This document shows, in pieces, positions 33,924 to 60,300 of a DNA stretch of 64,000 nucleotides (positions are counted from its first letter, which is position 1; each line of letters opens with the position of its first letter). Origin of the DNA: Streptomyces chumphonensis. Lineage in GTDB: Bacteria; Actinomycetota; Actinomycetes; Streptomycetales; Streptomycetaceae. The position numbers and the translations under genes were made by a program. Below the pieces are notes generated by a model, which was not told the origin of the DNA, did no database searches, and was given only the letters and a program-made list of their open reading frames with translations. The stretch is taken from assembly GCF_014779715.1 (NCBI RefSeq), contig NZ_JACXYU010000001.1:1-64000 (forward strand), given 5' to 3'.

Positions 33924-34976
33924 TTGCTGTTCGAGGATCTCTACATCGCTGGTCTCGCCGCCTGCCTTCCCCCACGGGTGTCCGTGCGGCACGCCGTGGC
34001 GCAGGGCTGGTACGACGCGGCGGAGGCGGAGAGCCTGGAGTGGGAGTCGGTCGCCGTGGCCGGGGACCGTCCGGCTCCGGACCTGGCCGTCGAGGCCGCC
34101 CGCGAGGCGCTGGCGCGATCGGGCCACGCGGCCGAGGAGATGTCCGTCCTGCTGCACGCCTCGTGCCACCACCAGGGACCGGACCTGTGGTCGCCGCAGC
34201 ACTACATCCTGCGGCACACCCTCGGCGGCACGATCCCCGCCCTGGAGATCCGGCAGGGCTGCAACGGCTTCCTCGCCGCGATGGAGCTGGCGGGCAACCA
34301 CCTCGCCGCCGCGCCGGGACGCACGGCGGCCCTCATCACCTCGGCGGACAACTGGGGGGACCCGCTGATCGACCGCTGGCGCGCCACGCCCGGCGGGCTG
34401 TTCGGTGACGCGGCGACGGCCGCCGTCCTCTCCCGCCGCGCGGGCTTCGCCCGTCTGGTCAACGTGTGCGCCACCTCGCTGCCGGAGTTGGAGGAGCTGA
34501 ACCGCGGGGGCGAGCCGCTGTTCCCGGCGGGGTGCAGCACCGGCGTGCGGGTGGACCTGCGCGAGCGGGCGGCCACCTACCAGGGCGAGCAGGACCTCGT
34601 GCACGCGGGACGTCTGATGGGGCAGACCCAGCGCGACCTCATCGCGCGCACGATCGAGGAGGCCGGGCTCACGCCCGACGCGATCACCCGCGTGGCGCAC
34701 CAGTTCGTCGGCGACCGGCAGGTCCTGCGGCGACTGCTGGAGCCGTTCGGTGAGGACGCCGTGGACCGGGGGGTGTTCGACTTCGGCCGGGCGCTGGGCC
34801 ACACCGGCGCCAACGACCAGACCAGCGGCCTGCACCACCTCCTGACCACCGGCGGCGTCGCACCGGGCGACCACGTGATGCTGCTGGGCGCGGGCGCCGG
34901 CATCGCCTTCTCGTGCGCCGTCGTGGAGATCACCGACGTGCCCGCGTGGGCGGGTACTCCGGACGGTTCCGCGTGA
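33924..34976 (+). CDS. KASIII-like acyltransferase / ketoacyl-ACP synthase III family protein
   Basis: A 350-residue thiolase-fold protein. The nucleophile Cys113 lies in EIRQGCNGFLAAMEL and His259 in RVAHQFVGDRQ. The position of the KASIII Asn (G-N-T-S) reads GHTGANDQTSGLHHLL: His293 replaces Asn and Asp298 follows. This matches the KASIII-like acyl-transfer group (CerJ/ChlB3 type, reported to use Cys-His-Asp) rather than FabH condensation. It may load a starter acyl group or acylate the product. TTG 33924 (MLFEDLYIAGL) sits well behind GGAGAGGAG; GTG 33915 is the alternative. It overlaps the thioesterase start by GTGA. Confidence 0.82.
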   Translation: MLFEDLYIAGLAACLPPRVSVRHAVAQGWYDAAEAESLEWESVAVAGDRPAPDLAVEAAREALARSGHAAEEMSVLLHASCHHQGPDLWSPQHYILRHTLGGTIPALEIRQGCNGFLAAMELAGNHLAAAPGRTAALITSADNWGDPLIDRWRATPGGLFGDAATAAVLSRRAGFARLVNVCATSLPELEELNRGGEPLFPAGCSTGVRVDLRERAATYQGEQDLVHAGRLMGQTQRDLIARTIEEAGLTPDAITRVAHQFVGDRQVLRRLLEPFGEDAVDRGVFDFGRALGHTGANDQTSGLHHLLTTGGVAPGDHVMLLGAGAGIAFSCAVVEITDVPAWAGTPDGSA

Positions 34977-35764
34977 CGGTGGGCACATCCGCGCTCCGGG
35001 ACGCGTCCGAGCGGTGGGTCCTGCGGCCCGTGGAGTCCGAGCGCGGGAGCGCTCCGCTGCTGCGGCTGGTCTGCGTGCCGTACGCCGGGGGCGGCGCGGC
35101 GGCCTTCCACGGCTGGTCGCGGGAGCTGCTCCCGGCCGTCGAGCCGTGGACGCTGCGGCTGCCGGGCCGGGAGGCGCGGCGGCAGGAGCCCCTGCCGACG
35201 GACCTGGTGGCCGTGGCGCGGGACGCGGCACGGGCCCTGGCCGCCCTGCTCACGCCGCCGTTCGCGCTCTTCGGGCACAGCCTGGGGGCCTTCCTGGCGT
35301 TCGAGACGGCGCGCGCGCTGCGCGACACGTGGGGCATGGAGCCCGCCCTGCTGGCGGTCTCCGCGCGCAACGCGCCGCAGGAGCCGACCTACCACGGCAC
35401 GATCCACCGACTGCCCGACGAGGAGTACCTGGAGGTGCTCGACCAGCGCTACGGGGCCATCCCGCCGATCATCCGCGAGGACGCGGGGATGCGGGCCCTG
35501 TACCTGCCCATCCTGCGGGCGGACACCGCCCTGCTGGAGACCTACCGGTACGTGGAGGGCCCGCCGTTGAGCTGTCCGATCGCGGCCTACGGGGGCATCG
35601 AGGACCCGGAGTCCTCGCACGCCTCGCTGGCCCGGTGGGGCCGCCAGACGACGGCCGGGTGCACCACGAGCCTGCTGCCCGGCGGGCACTTCTTCCTCCA
35701 GACCCAGCGGGCCCGGCTGCTCGACCAGCTGCGTGAGGAGGCGCTGCGCTCGCTGGTGCCCTGA
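34973..35764 (+). CDS. Type II thioesterase
   Basis: A 263-residue external thioesterase of PKS/NRPS clusters. The opening LLRLVCVPYAGGGAAAFHGW contains the usual P-Y-A-G-G-G motif. The nucleophile Ser103 is in LFGHSLGAFLAFE, the acid in GGIEDPES, and the catalytic His in LLPGGHFFLQ. Such enzymes free stalled or wrongly primed acyl-ACPs. The GTG start overlaps the KASIII stop (GTGA). The pair points towards the PKS operon and converges on the monooxygenase gene, with a hairpin between. Confidence 0.92.
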   Translation: MTVGTSALRDASERWVLRPVESERGSAPLLRLVCVPYAGGGAAAFHGWSRELLPAVEPWTLRLPGREARRQEPLPTDLVAVARDAARALAALLTPPFALFGHSLGAFLAFETARALRDTWGMEPALLAVSARNAPQEPTYHGTIHRLPDEEYLEVLDQRYGAIPPIIREDAGMRALYLPILRADTALLETYRYVEGPPLSCPIAAYGGIEDPESSHASLARWGRQTTAGCTTSLLPGGHFFLQTQRARLLDQLREEALRSLVP

Positions 35765-35775
35765 GGTCCGGGGCG

Positions 35776-35808
35776 GACGGGGCGGGCCGAGGGCCCGGCC
35801 CGCCCGTC
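35776..35808. terminator. Hairpin terminator between thioesterase and monooxygenase genes
   Basis: A 12-base stem with one bulged G: GACGGGGCGGGCC (35776-35788) pairs with GGCCCGCCCGTC (35797-35808). It lies between convergent stop codons at 35764 and 35814 and probably ends the PKS operon message as well. Confidence 0.6.
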
Positions 35809-35813
35809 GCTCG

Positions 35814-36917
35814 TCAGCGGTCGTAGTACCAGGACAACGGGGCCGCGGTGGCCGGGGCAGCGGCGGGGGCGGGCGTCCGGTCCTCGGCGGGCGCGCAGCG
35901 GCGGCGGAGCGCGTCGAGTGCGGGGAGGGCGTCCAGGACGGTCCGGAAGGGCAGGCCGAAGTCGACGAGGCAGGCCACCTCGTCGACTCCGATGGAGCGC
36001 AGCCGCTCCACGGTCGCCGCGCACTTGTCGGGCGTCCCCAGCAGCGAGCGGCGCGCGTAGTAGTCCTCGGCCATCAGCTCGGCGACCTTGTCCTGTTCGT
36101 CGGCGCCGGAGTCGCGCCGCGCGCCGCCGACCGCCTCGTCGGCGCGCTTCTGGGTCATGAACGAGGCCAGGTACCGCTTGACGGGTTCGTGCACGAGGTC
36201 CCGGACGGCCTGCTCGTCGTCGCCGACGAACGTGTGCATGCCGACCGTGACCACACCGCCGCCCGGGTCGTGGCCGGCCTCCTCGCGTGCCGCCCGGTAG
36301 GAGGCGATGTTCTCCTCCAGCTTCTCCCAGCTGGTGAGCAGGGAGAGGACGTTGAGGTCGCGGCGGCCGGCCTCGATCCAGGTCTGCGGGTTGGAGGTGT
36401 GCACGAGCCACAGCGGCAGTTCGGGCTGCCGGGGCCGGGGGTAGGTGCGCACGTCCAGGTCGCGCCCGCCGGGGCCGGGGAAGGCCACGGTCTCGCCGCG
36501 CCACAGCGAGCGGAGCGTGGCGACGTGGTCGAGGGTGTACTCCCGGCGCCCCTCGTAGTGTTCGGGGTAGAAGACGAAGTCGCCCTGGTGCCAGCCGGTG
36601 GCCACACACACCCCGGCCCGCCCGCCGGAGAGCTGGTCGACGAGCGCCCACTCCTCCACCACCCGGACGGGGTGGTGGTGGGGCAGCACGACACTGCCCG
36701 CCCGGATGCGGAGGTGGTCGGTGGCGACGGCGAGCGCGGCGGACAGCACGGCCGGGTTGGGGAAGCTGCCGCCGAACTCCTGGAAGTGCCGCTCGGGGGT
36801 CCAGATCGCCGTGAAGCCGTGGCGGTCGATGAACCGGGCCACGTCGAGGATGAAGCGGTAGCGCTCCCCGAAGTCGTTGCGGTCGTTGGCGGAGAAGAAG
36901 TAGACGCTGAAGTCCAT
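35814..36917 (-). CDS. Luciferase-like monooxygenase, MupA/Atu3671 type
   Basis: A 367-residue FMN-dependent luciferase-family (TIM-barrel) enzyme. MDFSVYFFSANDRNDFGERY is the start typical of the natural-product luciferase-like group found alone or embedded in trans-AT PKS and NRPS. Further family stretches are FTAIWTPERHFQEFGGSFPN, RIRAGSVVLPHHHPVRVVEE, GVCVATGWHQGDFVFYPE and LWLVHTSNPQTWIEAG. It probably hydroxylates or otherwise oxidises an ACP-bound chain or the product. The last 25 residues form an Ala/Pro tail. It starts 9 bases after the PKS stop; the AGGTGA of that stop serves as ribosome site, so it is the last gene of the PKS operon. Confidence 0.88.
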   Translation of the reverse strand: MDFSVYFFSANDRNDFGERYRFILDVARFIDRHGFTAIWTPERHFQEFGGSFPNPAVLSAALAVATDHLRIRAGSVVLPHHHPVRVVEEWALVDQLSGGRAGVCVATGWHQGDFVFYPEHYEGRREYTLDHVATLRSLWRGETVAFPGPGGRDLDVRTYPRPRQPELPLWLVHTSNPQTWIEAGRRDLNVLSLLTSWEKLEENIASYRAAREEAGHDPGGGVVTVGMHTFVGDDEQAVRDLVHEPVKRYLASFMTQKRADEAVGGARRDSGADEQDKVAELMAEDYYARRSLLGTPDKCAATVERLRSIGVDEVACLVDFGLPFRTVLDALPALDALRRRCAPAEDRTPAPAAAPATAAPLSWYYDR

Positions 36918-36926
36918 GGGTCGCGA

Positions 36927-51313
<14,387 letters not shown>

Positions 51314-51317
<4 letters not shown>

Positions 51318-54300
51318 AGCACACCTTCCATCAACCGTTCGGCTTCCACGACCGAGATCCGCCCGCTCTCCAGCGCGCCGAGCAGGTCGGTCAACCGCTC
51401 CTCCCCGTCGCGGTCCCCGGGTGCCGGAGTGCCGTCCAGGGGGTGCGCCCAGTACCGCGTCGCGGCGAAGGGGTAGGTCGGCAGGGGCACGCGGCGCGCG
51501 TCCCGCCACCCGTCGGCGGGGCTCCACGGTGCTCCCCCCTCGATCCAGCGCCGGGCGGCCTCCCGGAGCGCGGCCCGCTCCGGACCGGCGTCCGGAGCGG
51601 ACGCGTCGGCCGGGGGCCCGCCGACGACGTCCGGATCGGGGGTGCCGGCCGTGTACCGGCGCAGGGAGGCCGCCAGGTCCTCCTCCGTCGCGGCCAGGAC
51701 CGCCAGGCGCTGCGGCATCGCGTCGCGGCCCACCCACAGGGTGTGCGCCAGGTCCCGCAGGCCGGGCCGCTCCTCCGCCGACGGACCGGTGTCCCGCTCG
51801 GTGAGGAAGGCGTGCAGCCGCCGGGCCTGGTCCCGGAGCCCTTCGGCCGTCCGGGCGGACAGCGGGACGATCCAGGGACCGTCCGACGCCCGGTCACCGG
51901 CCGTCCGGGGATCGACGAACTCCTCCAGCAGCACGTGGGCGTTGGTGCCGCCGAGTCCGAAGGCGCTCACGCCCGCGCGGCGCGGTGCGCCGTCCTCGGT
52001 GGTCCACGGGGTGAGCCGGTCGACGACGAAGAACGGGCTGCCGTCCAGGTCGAGCAGGGGGTTCGGTTCGGTGTAGTGCAGCGTGGGCGGGAGCTGCCGG
52101 TGCCGCAGGGCCATGACGGTCTTGACGACGCCCGTCAGCCCGGCCGCGGCCTCGGTGTGCCCCACGTTGGACTTGACGGTGCCCAGGCCGCACCAGGGCG
52201 CGCGGTCGCCGGGACCGGTGGCGCCGTCCGACCCGGTGAAGGCCCGGCGCAGGCCCCGGACCTCGATCGGGTCCCCCACCTCCGTCCCGGTGCCGTGGGC
52301 CTCGATGTAGCTGATGGTGCGGGGGTCGACCCCGGCGTCCCGGTGGACGGAGGAGATCAGCTCCGCCTGGGCCGCGGGGTTGGGCATCATGAGCGAGTCC
52401 ATGTGACCGCCCCCGCCGTGCGACACGCCGCTGCCGCGTACCAGGGCGTACACCGTGTCGCCGTCGGCGAGCGCCCGGGAGAGCGGCTTGACCAGCACCG
52501 CGACCGAGGCTTCGCCGCGCACCATGCCGTTGGCCCGCCGGTCGAACGCGGCGCACCGTCCGTCGGGCGACATGATGCCCAACTGGCCCAGAGCGACGAA
52601 CAGGTCGGGTGTGAGGAAGAGGTGCACGCCCCCGACCAGGGCCGCGTCGCACTCGCCGCCCCGCACCGCACGGACCGCGCGGTGCAGCGCCGTCAGCGAA
52701 CTGGAGCAGGCGGTGTCGACCGCCTCGCTCGGCCCGCGCAGGTCGAGCCGGTAGGAGACCCGGTTGGCGATGAGGCAGTGCCCGTTGCCGCTGACGACGT
52801 GGCCCTCGCGGTGGCGGCCGGCCCGGTGGAGGGCCCAGTCGTAGTCGTGGGAGGTGGCCCCGATGAAGACGCCGGTCCGGGTGCCGCGCAGGTCGGCGGG
52901 GCGGTGACCGGCGTCCTCCACCGCCTTCCAGGCCGTCTCCAGCATCATGCGCTGCTGCGGGTCCATGAGTTCGGCCTCCAGCGGCGTCATGCCGAAGAAG
53001 TCCGCGTCGAAGCGGTCGACGCCCTCGATGAAGGATCCCCAGCGGCTGTTGACCGTGCCGGGCGAACGGTGTGGGTCACCGAACACCTCGCGCCAGTCGA
53101 ACCGTTCGGCCGGGATCTCCTCTACCAGGTGGACGCCGTCCCGCAGGTGCCGCCACCAGGTCCGCACGTCGGGTGAGCGGGCGAAGCGGCCCGCGAGTCC
53201 GACGATGGCCACGGGGTCGTCCTCGGCCCCGCCGCCCCCGGCGGCCGGGGGCGGCTGCGGCCTGGCGGGGGACGGGGTGCCGTCCGGTGCGGCCGACGTC
53301 GGCACCGGAGCGGGCGGCTCCTGACGGGACGCGCCGGACGGGCCGGCGGGGGCGACGGCGGGGGCGACGGCGGGGGCGGCCGGGGCGGCGGGGCGCTCCT
53401 CGGGCGGCGCGGCGGGACCGGGTGCGTGCTCCGCGAGGTAGCGGGCCAGCGAGGCGAGGGTGGGGTGTTCGAACAGCAGCACCTTCGGCAGCTTCCCGAA
53501 CTCCGGCTCCAGGCTGCGGATGAGCTGGATGGCGCTGAGGGAGTCCATGCCGTAGCTGTCGAAGGGGGCGTCGGGGGTCACGGCCTCCTCGGCCAGGCCG
53601 AAGAACCGCGCGAAGACGGTCCGCAGCCGCTCGGTGACCTCCTCGGGGTCGGCCGTCACCGGCTCGTCGGGGTCGGCCGGGGCGGGCGCGGGGGCCGCGA
53701 CGACCTCGGGTGCGGGGGCGGGTGCCGGGGCGGGCGCGGGGGCCGCGTGGTCGCGGGCCGGTTCGCGGCGGGCGACCGGCGCGGCGGCTGCGGGGACCCT
53801 GCCGACGACGACGGCGTTGTCGAACTCGTCCTCGGCCAGATCGGGGGCGCCCAGCGCCCAGGTGCGCTCGAAGCCCTGTTCCCGCAGGGCCCCCCGCCAG
53901 CCGGCCACGTCGAGGAACGGGGAGTCGGGCAGCCGGACGCCGGGGTCCACGCTGGACCAGTAGCCGGGCAGCGGTCCGATCATGGCCGTCATGCAGTCGC
54001 GGTTGCGGACCAGTTCCTCCAGGACCACGATGCCGCCCGGCGCGAGGAGCCGGCGGACGCGCCCCAGACTGGCCGCCATGCTGCGGGTGGCGTGCACGGA
54101 GTTGGCGGCGATCACCACGTCCACGCCCGACGCCTCGAAGCCCTGGTCCTCCGGGTCGCGGTCCAGGTCGAGCACGCGGCACTCGAAGGAGACGGGGGTG
54201 TCGGCGAAGCGCCTCCGGGCGGCGGGCAGGAAGGCGGGCGAGACGTCGGAGAACACGTAGTGCACGCCGTCCCCGTGCTCGGCCAGGGCCTCCAGCAGCC

Positions 54301-57300
54301 GCCGGGTGGTCCCCCCGGTCCCGCCGCCGATCTCCAGCAGGCGCACCGGCGTCCCGGGCCTGCGCTCGCGCAGGGACCGCACCTGCCCGGCGACCAGCCG
54401 GGCGACGATCTCGTTGTGGTGGTCCGCGACGGCGTTGCCGTCGTAGATGCGCAGCAGCAGGTCGGGGTGGTCCGGGGCGAAGAAGACCTCCAGCGGGTCC
54501 GCCTCGCCCGCCAGGAACTCGGGGAGCCGGGGCAGGCACACCTTGATCAGGTCGATCCAGGGCGCCAGCTCGGGATGGTCGGCGGCCAGGGCGTCGGCCT
54601 CCTCGACCAGGCGCGCCCGCGGCGCCCCGGTGCCGCCGGGCTCGGCGGGTGCGCGGGCGATCAGGGCGGCGAGGGCGTCGGCGAGCCTCCCGTACCGCTC
54701 CTCGTCGGCGAGCCGGCTCCGCAGTTCCTCGGCGGTGGGCGGGGTGTCCCGGCCCTCGCCGAGCAATCGCCGGCACCAGCGCCGCAGCAGGTCGTCGACG
54801 CGGTCCATGCCGGCGGCCGCGCGGCGCCCCGAGAACGGGCTCTCCGCGATGAGGCGTTCGACGGTACGGACGGCCGACTCGGTGACGTCCGGCGGCTCGG
54901 CGACGTCCGCCGACCCGGTGCGGTGCGCCGGGAGGGCGGGGGTGGGCTGGGGCGTGGTGGCCGGGGGCGTGGTGGCCGGGGCGTCCTGGGCGTCCTGGGC
55001 GTCCTGGGCGTCCTGGGCGTCCTGGGCGAACCAGTAGGTATCCCCGGCGAAGGGGTAGACGGGCAGCGGGACGCGCGGCACCCGCACACCGGTGGACGGG
55101 AGGTCCGCCGACCCGCCGCTCACCCAGTCCTCGGCGGCGGCCCGCGCCTCGCCCGCCGCCGGTCCGCCGAGGTCCACCGCGCGGCCCGCGACCCGCGGGG
55201 CGGCGAGGCAGTCCGCCAGCCCGGCCAGGAGCCGCTCCCGCGTCCCGGCGACGACGGCGGCGCGCAGGGGCAGCGCCTCGCGGCCCGTCCGCAGGGTGGC
55301 GGCGACCTGGTCGAGCCGCACTTCCGGGCGTTCCCGCAGGAACTCCAGGTGGCCCGCGAGGCGTTCGCGCAGCGCGTCCTCGTGGTGGGCGGAGAAGGGG
55401 AAGACCAGCGGGCCCGGGACGGCCGCGGGCACGGCGCGTGGGGGCGGTTCCTCCAGCACGGCGTGCGCGTAGGCGCCGCCGAACCCGAAGGAGCTGACGC
55501 CCGCCCGGCGCGGCACGTCCCCGACGCGGTCCCACGGCAGCGGTGCGGTGTTGATGTGGAGCGGGCCGCCGTCCAGGGCGCACAGCGGGTTCGGGGTGGC
55601 GAAGGACGGCATCGCCGGGATCGTGCCGTGCCGCATGGACAGCAGGGTCTTGACCACGCCGACCAGCCCGGCGGCCCCCTCGGTGTGCCCCAGATGGCCC
55701 TTGGCCGAGCCCAGGGCGCAGAAACCGGTCCGCGCGGTGTGCCGGCGGAAGGCCGCGACGGCACCGTCGACCTCCACCGGGTCGCCCAGCGCCGTCCCCG
55801 TGCCGTGTGCCTCCAGATAGGTGAGCGTCGCGGGGTCGATGCCCGCCTCGTCCCAGGCGCGCAGGAGGAGGTCCGTCTGGCGGGCGGGGTTCGGGGCCGT
55901 GATCGCCCCCGCCCGGCCCCCGTGGTTGACGGCCACCGACCGGACGACGCCGTGGACCGGGTCCCCGTCGGCCAGCGCCCGCTCCAGCGGCTTCACCAGC
56001 ACCGCCGTGACGGCCTCCCCCGGCACGTAGCCGTCAGCCCGTGCGTCGAAGGCGTGGCAGCGCCCCGAGGGGGAGAGCGCGCCCAGCGCCGAACTGCGCA
56101 GGTAGTGCTGCGGGCTGAGGATCAGGTTCGTGCCGGCGGCGAACGCCGTGTCGCACTCCCCGCGACGCACGGCGGCCACGGCGAGGTGGAGCGCGTACAG
56201 CGAGGAGGAGCAGGCGGTGTCCACGACGCTGCTGGGTCCGGAGAGGTCGAAGACGTAGGAGGCCCGGTTGGCCGACATCGCCACCGACGTGCCGGTGACG
56301 TCGTGGGCGCCCGGCGGGCGGCCCCGGACGAGCATCTCCAGGTCGTAGTCGTTGAAGCAGCGGCCGACGAAGCATCCGGTGGACGACCCCCGGAGCCGGG
56401 CGGCGACCCCGGCGTCCTCGGCGGTCTGGTACAGGACCTCCAGCAGCAGCCGCGTCTGCGGGTCCATGCCCTCCGCCTCGGCGCGGGGCACGCCGAAGAA
56501 CCCGGCGTCGAAGCGGGCCACGTCGTCCAGGAACGCGCCGTGGCCGCAGTCGGTGCCGTGCGGGCGGGTGCCCGTGGGGTCGTGGTGGAGCCGGTGGTCC
56601 CACCGGTCGGGCGGGACCTCGCGCACCAGGTCGCGGCCGGCGAGGAGGTCGGCCCAGAAGCCGTCCACGTCCCGGGAGCCGGGGAAGCGTCCCGCCATGC
56701 CGATGATCGCCACGGGCTGCTCGGCCCCGCAGCCGCCGGAGGACGTCGGCGCCGACCGGGCGGCGCGGCGCGGCGACCCGTCGCGCTCCCCGCCGGGCCC
56801 GGCGGAGGCGGTGGGCGCCGTCTCGGGCTCCAGCGCGGGCGTGGGCTGGGGCTCGGGCTCTGCGGTGAGCCTCGTCCGGACCTCCGGTCCGTAGGCGTCC
56901 ACCAGGTGTGCGGCGAGGGCCCCGACGTCGGGGTACCGGAAGAGCGCCGTGGGCGGCAGCTCGCGTCCCAGCTCCCGCGACAGGCCGCGCACGAGCTCCA
57001 CGACGTCCACCGACGTCAGCCCGAGCTCCAGGAACCCGCTGTCTTGGTGCGCACGCCGCCCGGCCCCCGGATCGCGGTGGTCGAGCAGGCGGGCGACGGC
57101 GGCGGTCAGGTACTCCTGCGTGCGGCGCAGGACCTCCGCCCGTCCGGCCCCGGCCGGCTCGGCGACCGGTGCGTCCCCGGTCGGTCCGGCCGCGTCGGTC
57201 ACGTCGGTCACGTCGGTCGGTCCGGGCGCGTCGGTCGCGCTGATGACGTCCAGGTGGCCGAGCAGACGTGCGCGGTCGCCGTGGACCACCACGACCTGGG

Positions 57301-60300
57301 GCTCGTCGCGGTCGAGCACGGTGCGGAGCACGGCCAGGGCGTCCGCCGTCGCCAGCGGGATCGACCCGGTGCGGGCCAGGACCCGGTCGCGGACGGCGGC
57401 GTCGACGGACATGCCGCCGTCGCGCCACAGCGGCCAGTTGACGGCCGTGGTGCGTCCGTGACGCTCACCCGCCCGACGCCGCTCCTCCCGCCACACCGCG
57501 AAGGCGTCCAGGTGGCGGTTGGCCGCGCTGTAGTCGGTGGCACCGGGGTTCCCCAGGACCGAGGCGACGGAGGAGAACATCACGAAGTAGTCCAGCTCCG
57601 CGTCGGCGGTGGCCGCGTCCAGGTGGGCCGTGCCCCGCAGTTTGGGGGCCAGGACGCGGGCAGCGGCCGCCCGGTCCTTGTTGACCAGGAGGGCGTCGTC
57701 CACGATTCCGGCGCTGTGGACGACCCCGGTGAGCGGGCCCAGCCGCGTGGTCACCTCGGTCAGGGCCCGCCGCAGGGCCGCACCGTCGGCGAGGTCCGCC
57801 CTGACGTACAGGGCCCGGGCGCCGAGGGATTCGAGCTCGGCGACGGCCGCCTCCGTGGCGGCGTCGGGGGCCGAGCGCCCGAGCAGCGCGATGGAGACGC
57901 GGGCCGTTTCGGCGAGCAGCCGGGCGGTGTGCCGGCCCAGGGCGCCGGCTCCCCCGGTGATGAGGTAGGTGCCGCCGTCCCGGGCGAGCGGCACCCGCGG
58001 CGGGGGTCCGGCGTCCGGTACGGGCGGGAGGGCCGGGGCCGGGTCCAGCGGCTCGAAGGCCAAGACGGTCCGGCCGGTGCGGGTGTGCCGGACCTCGACG
58101 GGGGCGTCCGGGGCCGTCCGCGCGGCCACGGCCTCCGCGAGCAGCGCCGAGACGTCCTGCGGTCCGGCGTCGAAGCGCACCGTGGTGACCGCGAGTCGGG
58201 GCTGTTCGAGCCGCACGCTGCGGGCGAGGCCCCCCACCGCCGCCTGCGAGGGCGACTCGCCGTCGGCGGTGTGGGCGTGGAGGACGGGCAGCGTGTCGGT
58301 GCGTCCGAGGAGCCAGGCGCGGCACAGCAGCAGCATCGAGAGCACGGCTCCGGCGTCTCCCGGCGGCGGGGACGTCCCGGCGCGCAGCCCCCACAGGTGC
58401 AGCAGGCCGCCGGGCTCCTCGCCCTCGTCGCGCAGGGCCGCCGCGAGGGCGCGGTAGTGCTCCTCCTCCCCCGGATCGATCTCGAAGCCGTCGGCGGAGG
58501 TGCGGGCGTAGGCCATCGCGGGGCGGACCTGCACGACGCGGCGGGCGCGGGCGCGCAGGGCCTCCACCCGGCCGTCGTCGGTGTCGAGGACGACGAGCAG
58601 GGCACCGGCGAACGCGTCGGGCCGGTCGGCGTCCCGCGGCAACGCGCGGGCGTGCCACCGGGGGGCGAGGACCAGGGTGCGCGCCGCGTCCGCCGCCGGG
58701 GTTCCCGACGGGCGCGGGGCGTCGGAGGGGGCCGGTGGCGCGGGCTCGTCCAGCCAGTACCGCTCCCGGGCGAAGGGGTAGGTGGGCAGCGGCACCCGGA
58801 CGGCGGAGTCGTCGGGCGGCCAGGCGGCGAGGGTGCCCGCCGCCCAGGCGGCGGCGAGCGCGTCCTCGCCCGCGGCCGCGTGGACGTCGTGCGGCGGTGC
58901 CCCGGTGGCCGCCGCGCCGGGGGCCACCCGGCCGCCGCGTGTCGGGCAGGCGGGCTCCTGACCGGCGGCCAGGGCCTCCAGGCCCGAGGCCAGTTCGCCG
59001 AGGTCCGCCGTGACGAGCGCCGCGCGGTGCTCCATCGGCCGACGGCCGTGGCGCAGGGTGTGCGCCACGTCGGCCAGGCGCAGTCCGGGGCAGTCCCGCA
59101 GATGAGCGGCGAGCCGCAGGGCCAGCACGCGCAGCCGCTCGGGGGTGCGGGCCGACACCGGCACGGCCAGCGGGCGGGGCGCCGTCGGCCCGTGCTCCCG
59201 CGCGGGCCGACGGTACTCCTCCACGATCAGGTGCACGTTCGCGCCCCCGGCGCCGAAGGCGCTCAGCGCGGCGCGGCGGGGTGCCGGCCGGCCGGTGCCC
59301 GGCTCCACGGGCTCGGGCCAGTGGCGGGCGGTCCGGGGCAGGTAGAAGGGGGTCCGGTCCAGCCGCAGCGCGGGGTTGACCTCGCCGGTGTCCGGGCCGG
59401 GGGGAATGGTGCGGTGCCGCAGGGCCAGCAGCAGCTTCGTCAGCCCCGCCACGCCGGCGGCGGCCTCCAGGTGGCCGATGCTGCCCTTCACCGAGCCGAT
59501 CGCGCAGTACGCGCGGTCCTCGGTGTGCGCGGCGTAGACGGACGAGAGGGCTTCGATCTCGATCTGGTCGCCCAAAGTCGTGCTCGACGCCTGGGCCTCG
59601 ACGTAGCCGATGGTGCGGGGGGAGACGCCGGCGTCGGCCAGGGCGGCGGCCACCACCCGGGCCTGCGCGTCGGGGCTGGGGACGGAGTAGCCGCCGGTCC
59701 GGCCGCTGTGGCGCAGCCCGGAGCCGGCGATGACGGCGTGGACGGGGTCGCCGGAGGCCAGGGCGTCGGCCAGGGGACGCACGACGACGGCCCCGACGCC
59801 CTCCCCGGGCACGTAGCCGTCGGCGCCCGCGCCGAAGGGGCGGCAGCGGCCGGTGGGCGAGAGCAGCCCCAACCGGGCCAGCCGCAGGTACTTGTAGGGG
59901 TGGAGCGAGAGGTTGACGCCGCCGACCACCGCGGCCCGGCACTCGCCGCGCCGGATGCTCTCCCCGGCCAGGTGCAGGGCGGTCAGGGCGGCCGAGCAGG
60001 CCGTGTCCACGGTCAGGCTCGGGCCCTGGAAGTCGAAGGCGTACGACACCCGGTTGGCCAGGTCGGACGCCCAGGACCCGGCCGGGCCCGCGTCGGCGTG
60101 CTCGTGCAGGTGCTCCAGGCCGAGGAGTTGGTAGTCGTTCCACATCTGGCCCGCGAAGACGCCGACGCCGCCCCCGGTCTGGGCGGCCAGGCCCTCCGGG
60201 GTGTGGCCCGCGTCCTCCAGGGCGGCCCAGGCCGTCTCCAGGAACAGCCGCTCGTGCGGGTCCATCAGGCGGGCCCGCTCGGCGGGGATGTGGAAGAAGT

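Noticed and set aside
34973..35764. Considered whether the type II thioesterase could be a trans-acting AT
   Set aside because: Its P-Y-A-G-G-G, GHSLG and late His pattern and 263-residue length are those of a hydrolase of the TEII family, with no AT small-subdomain motif.
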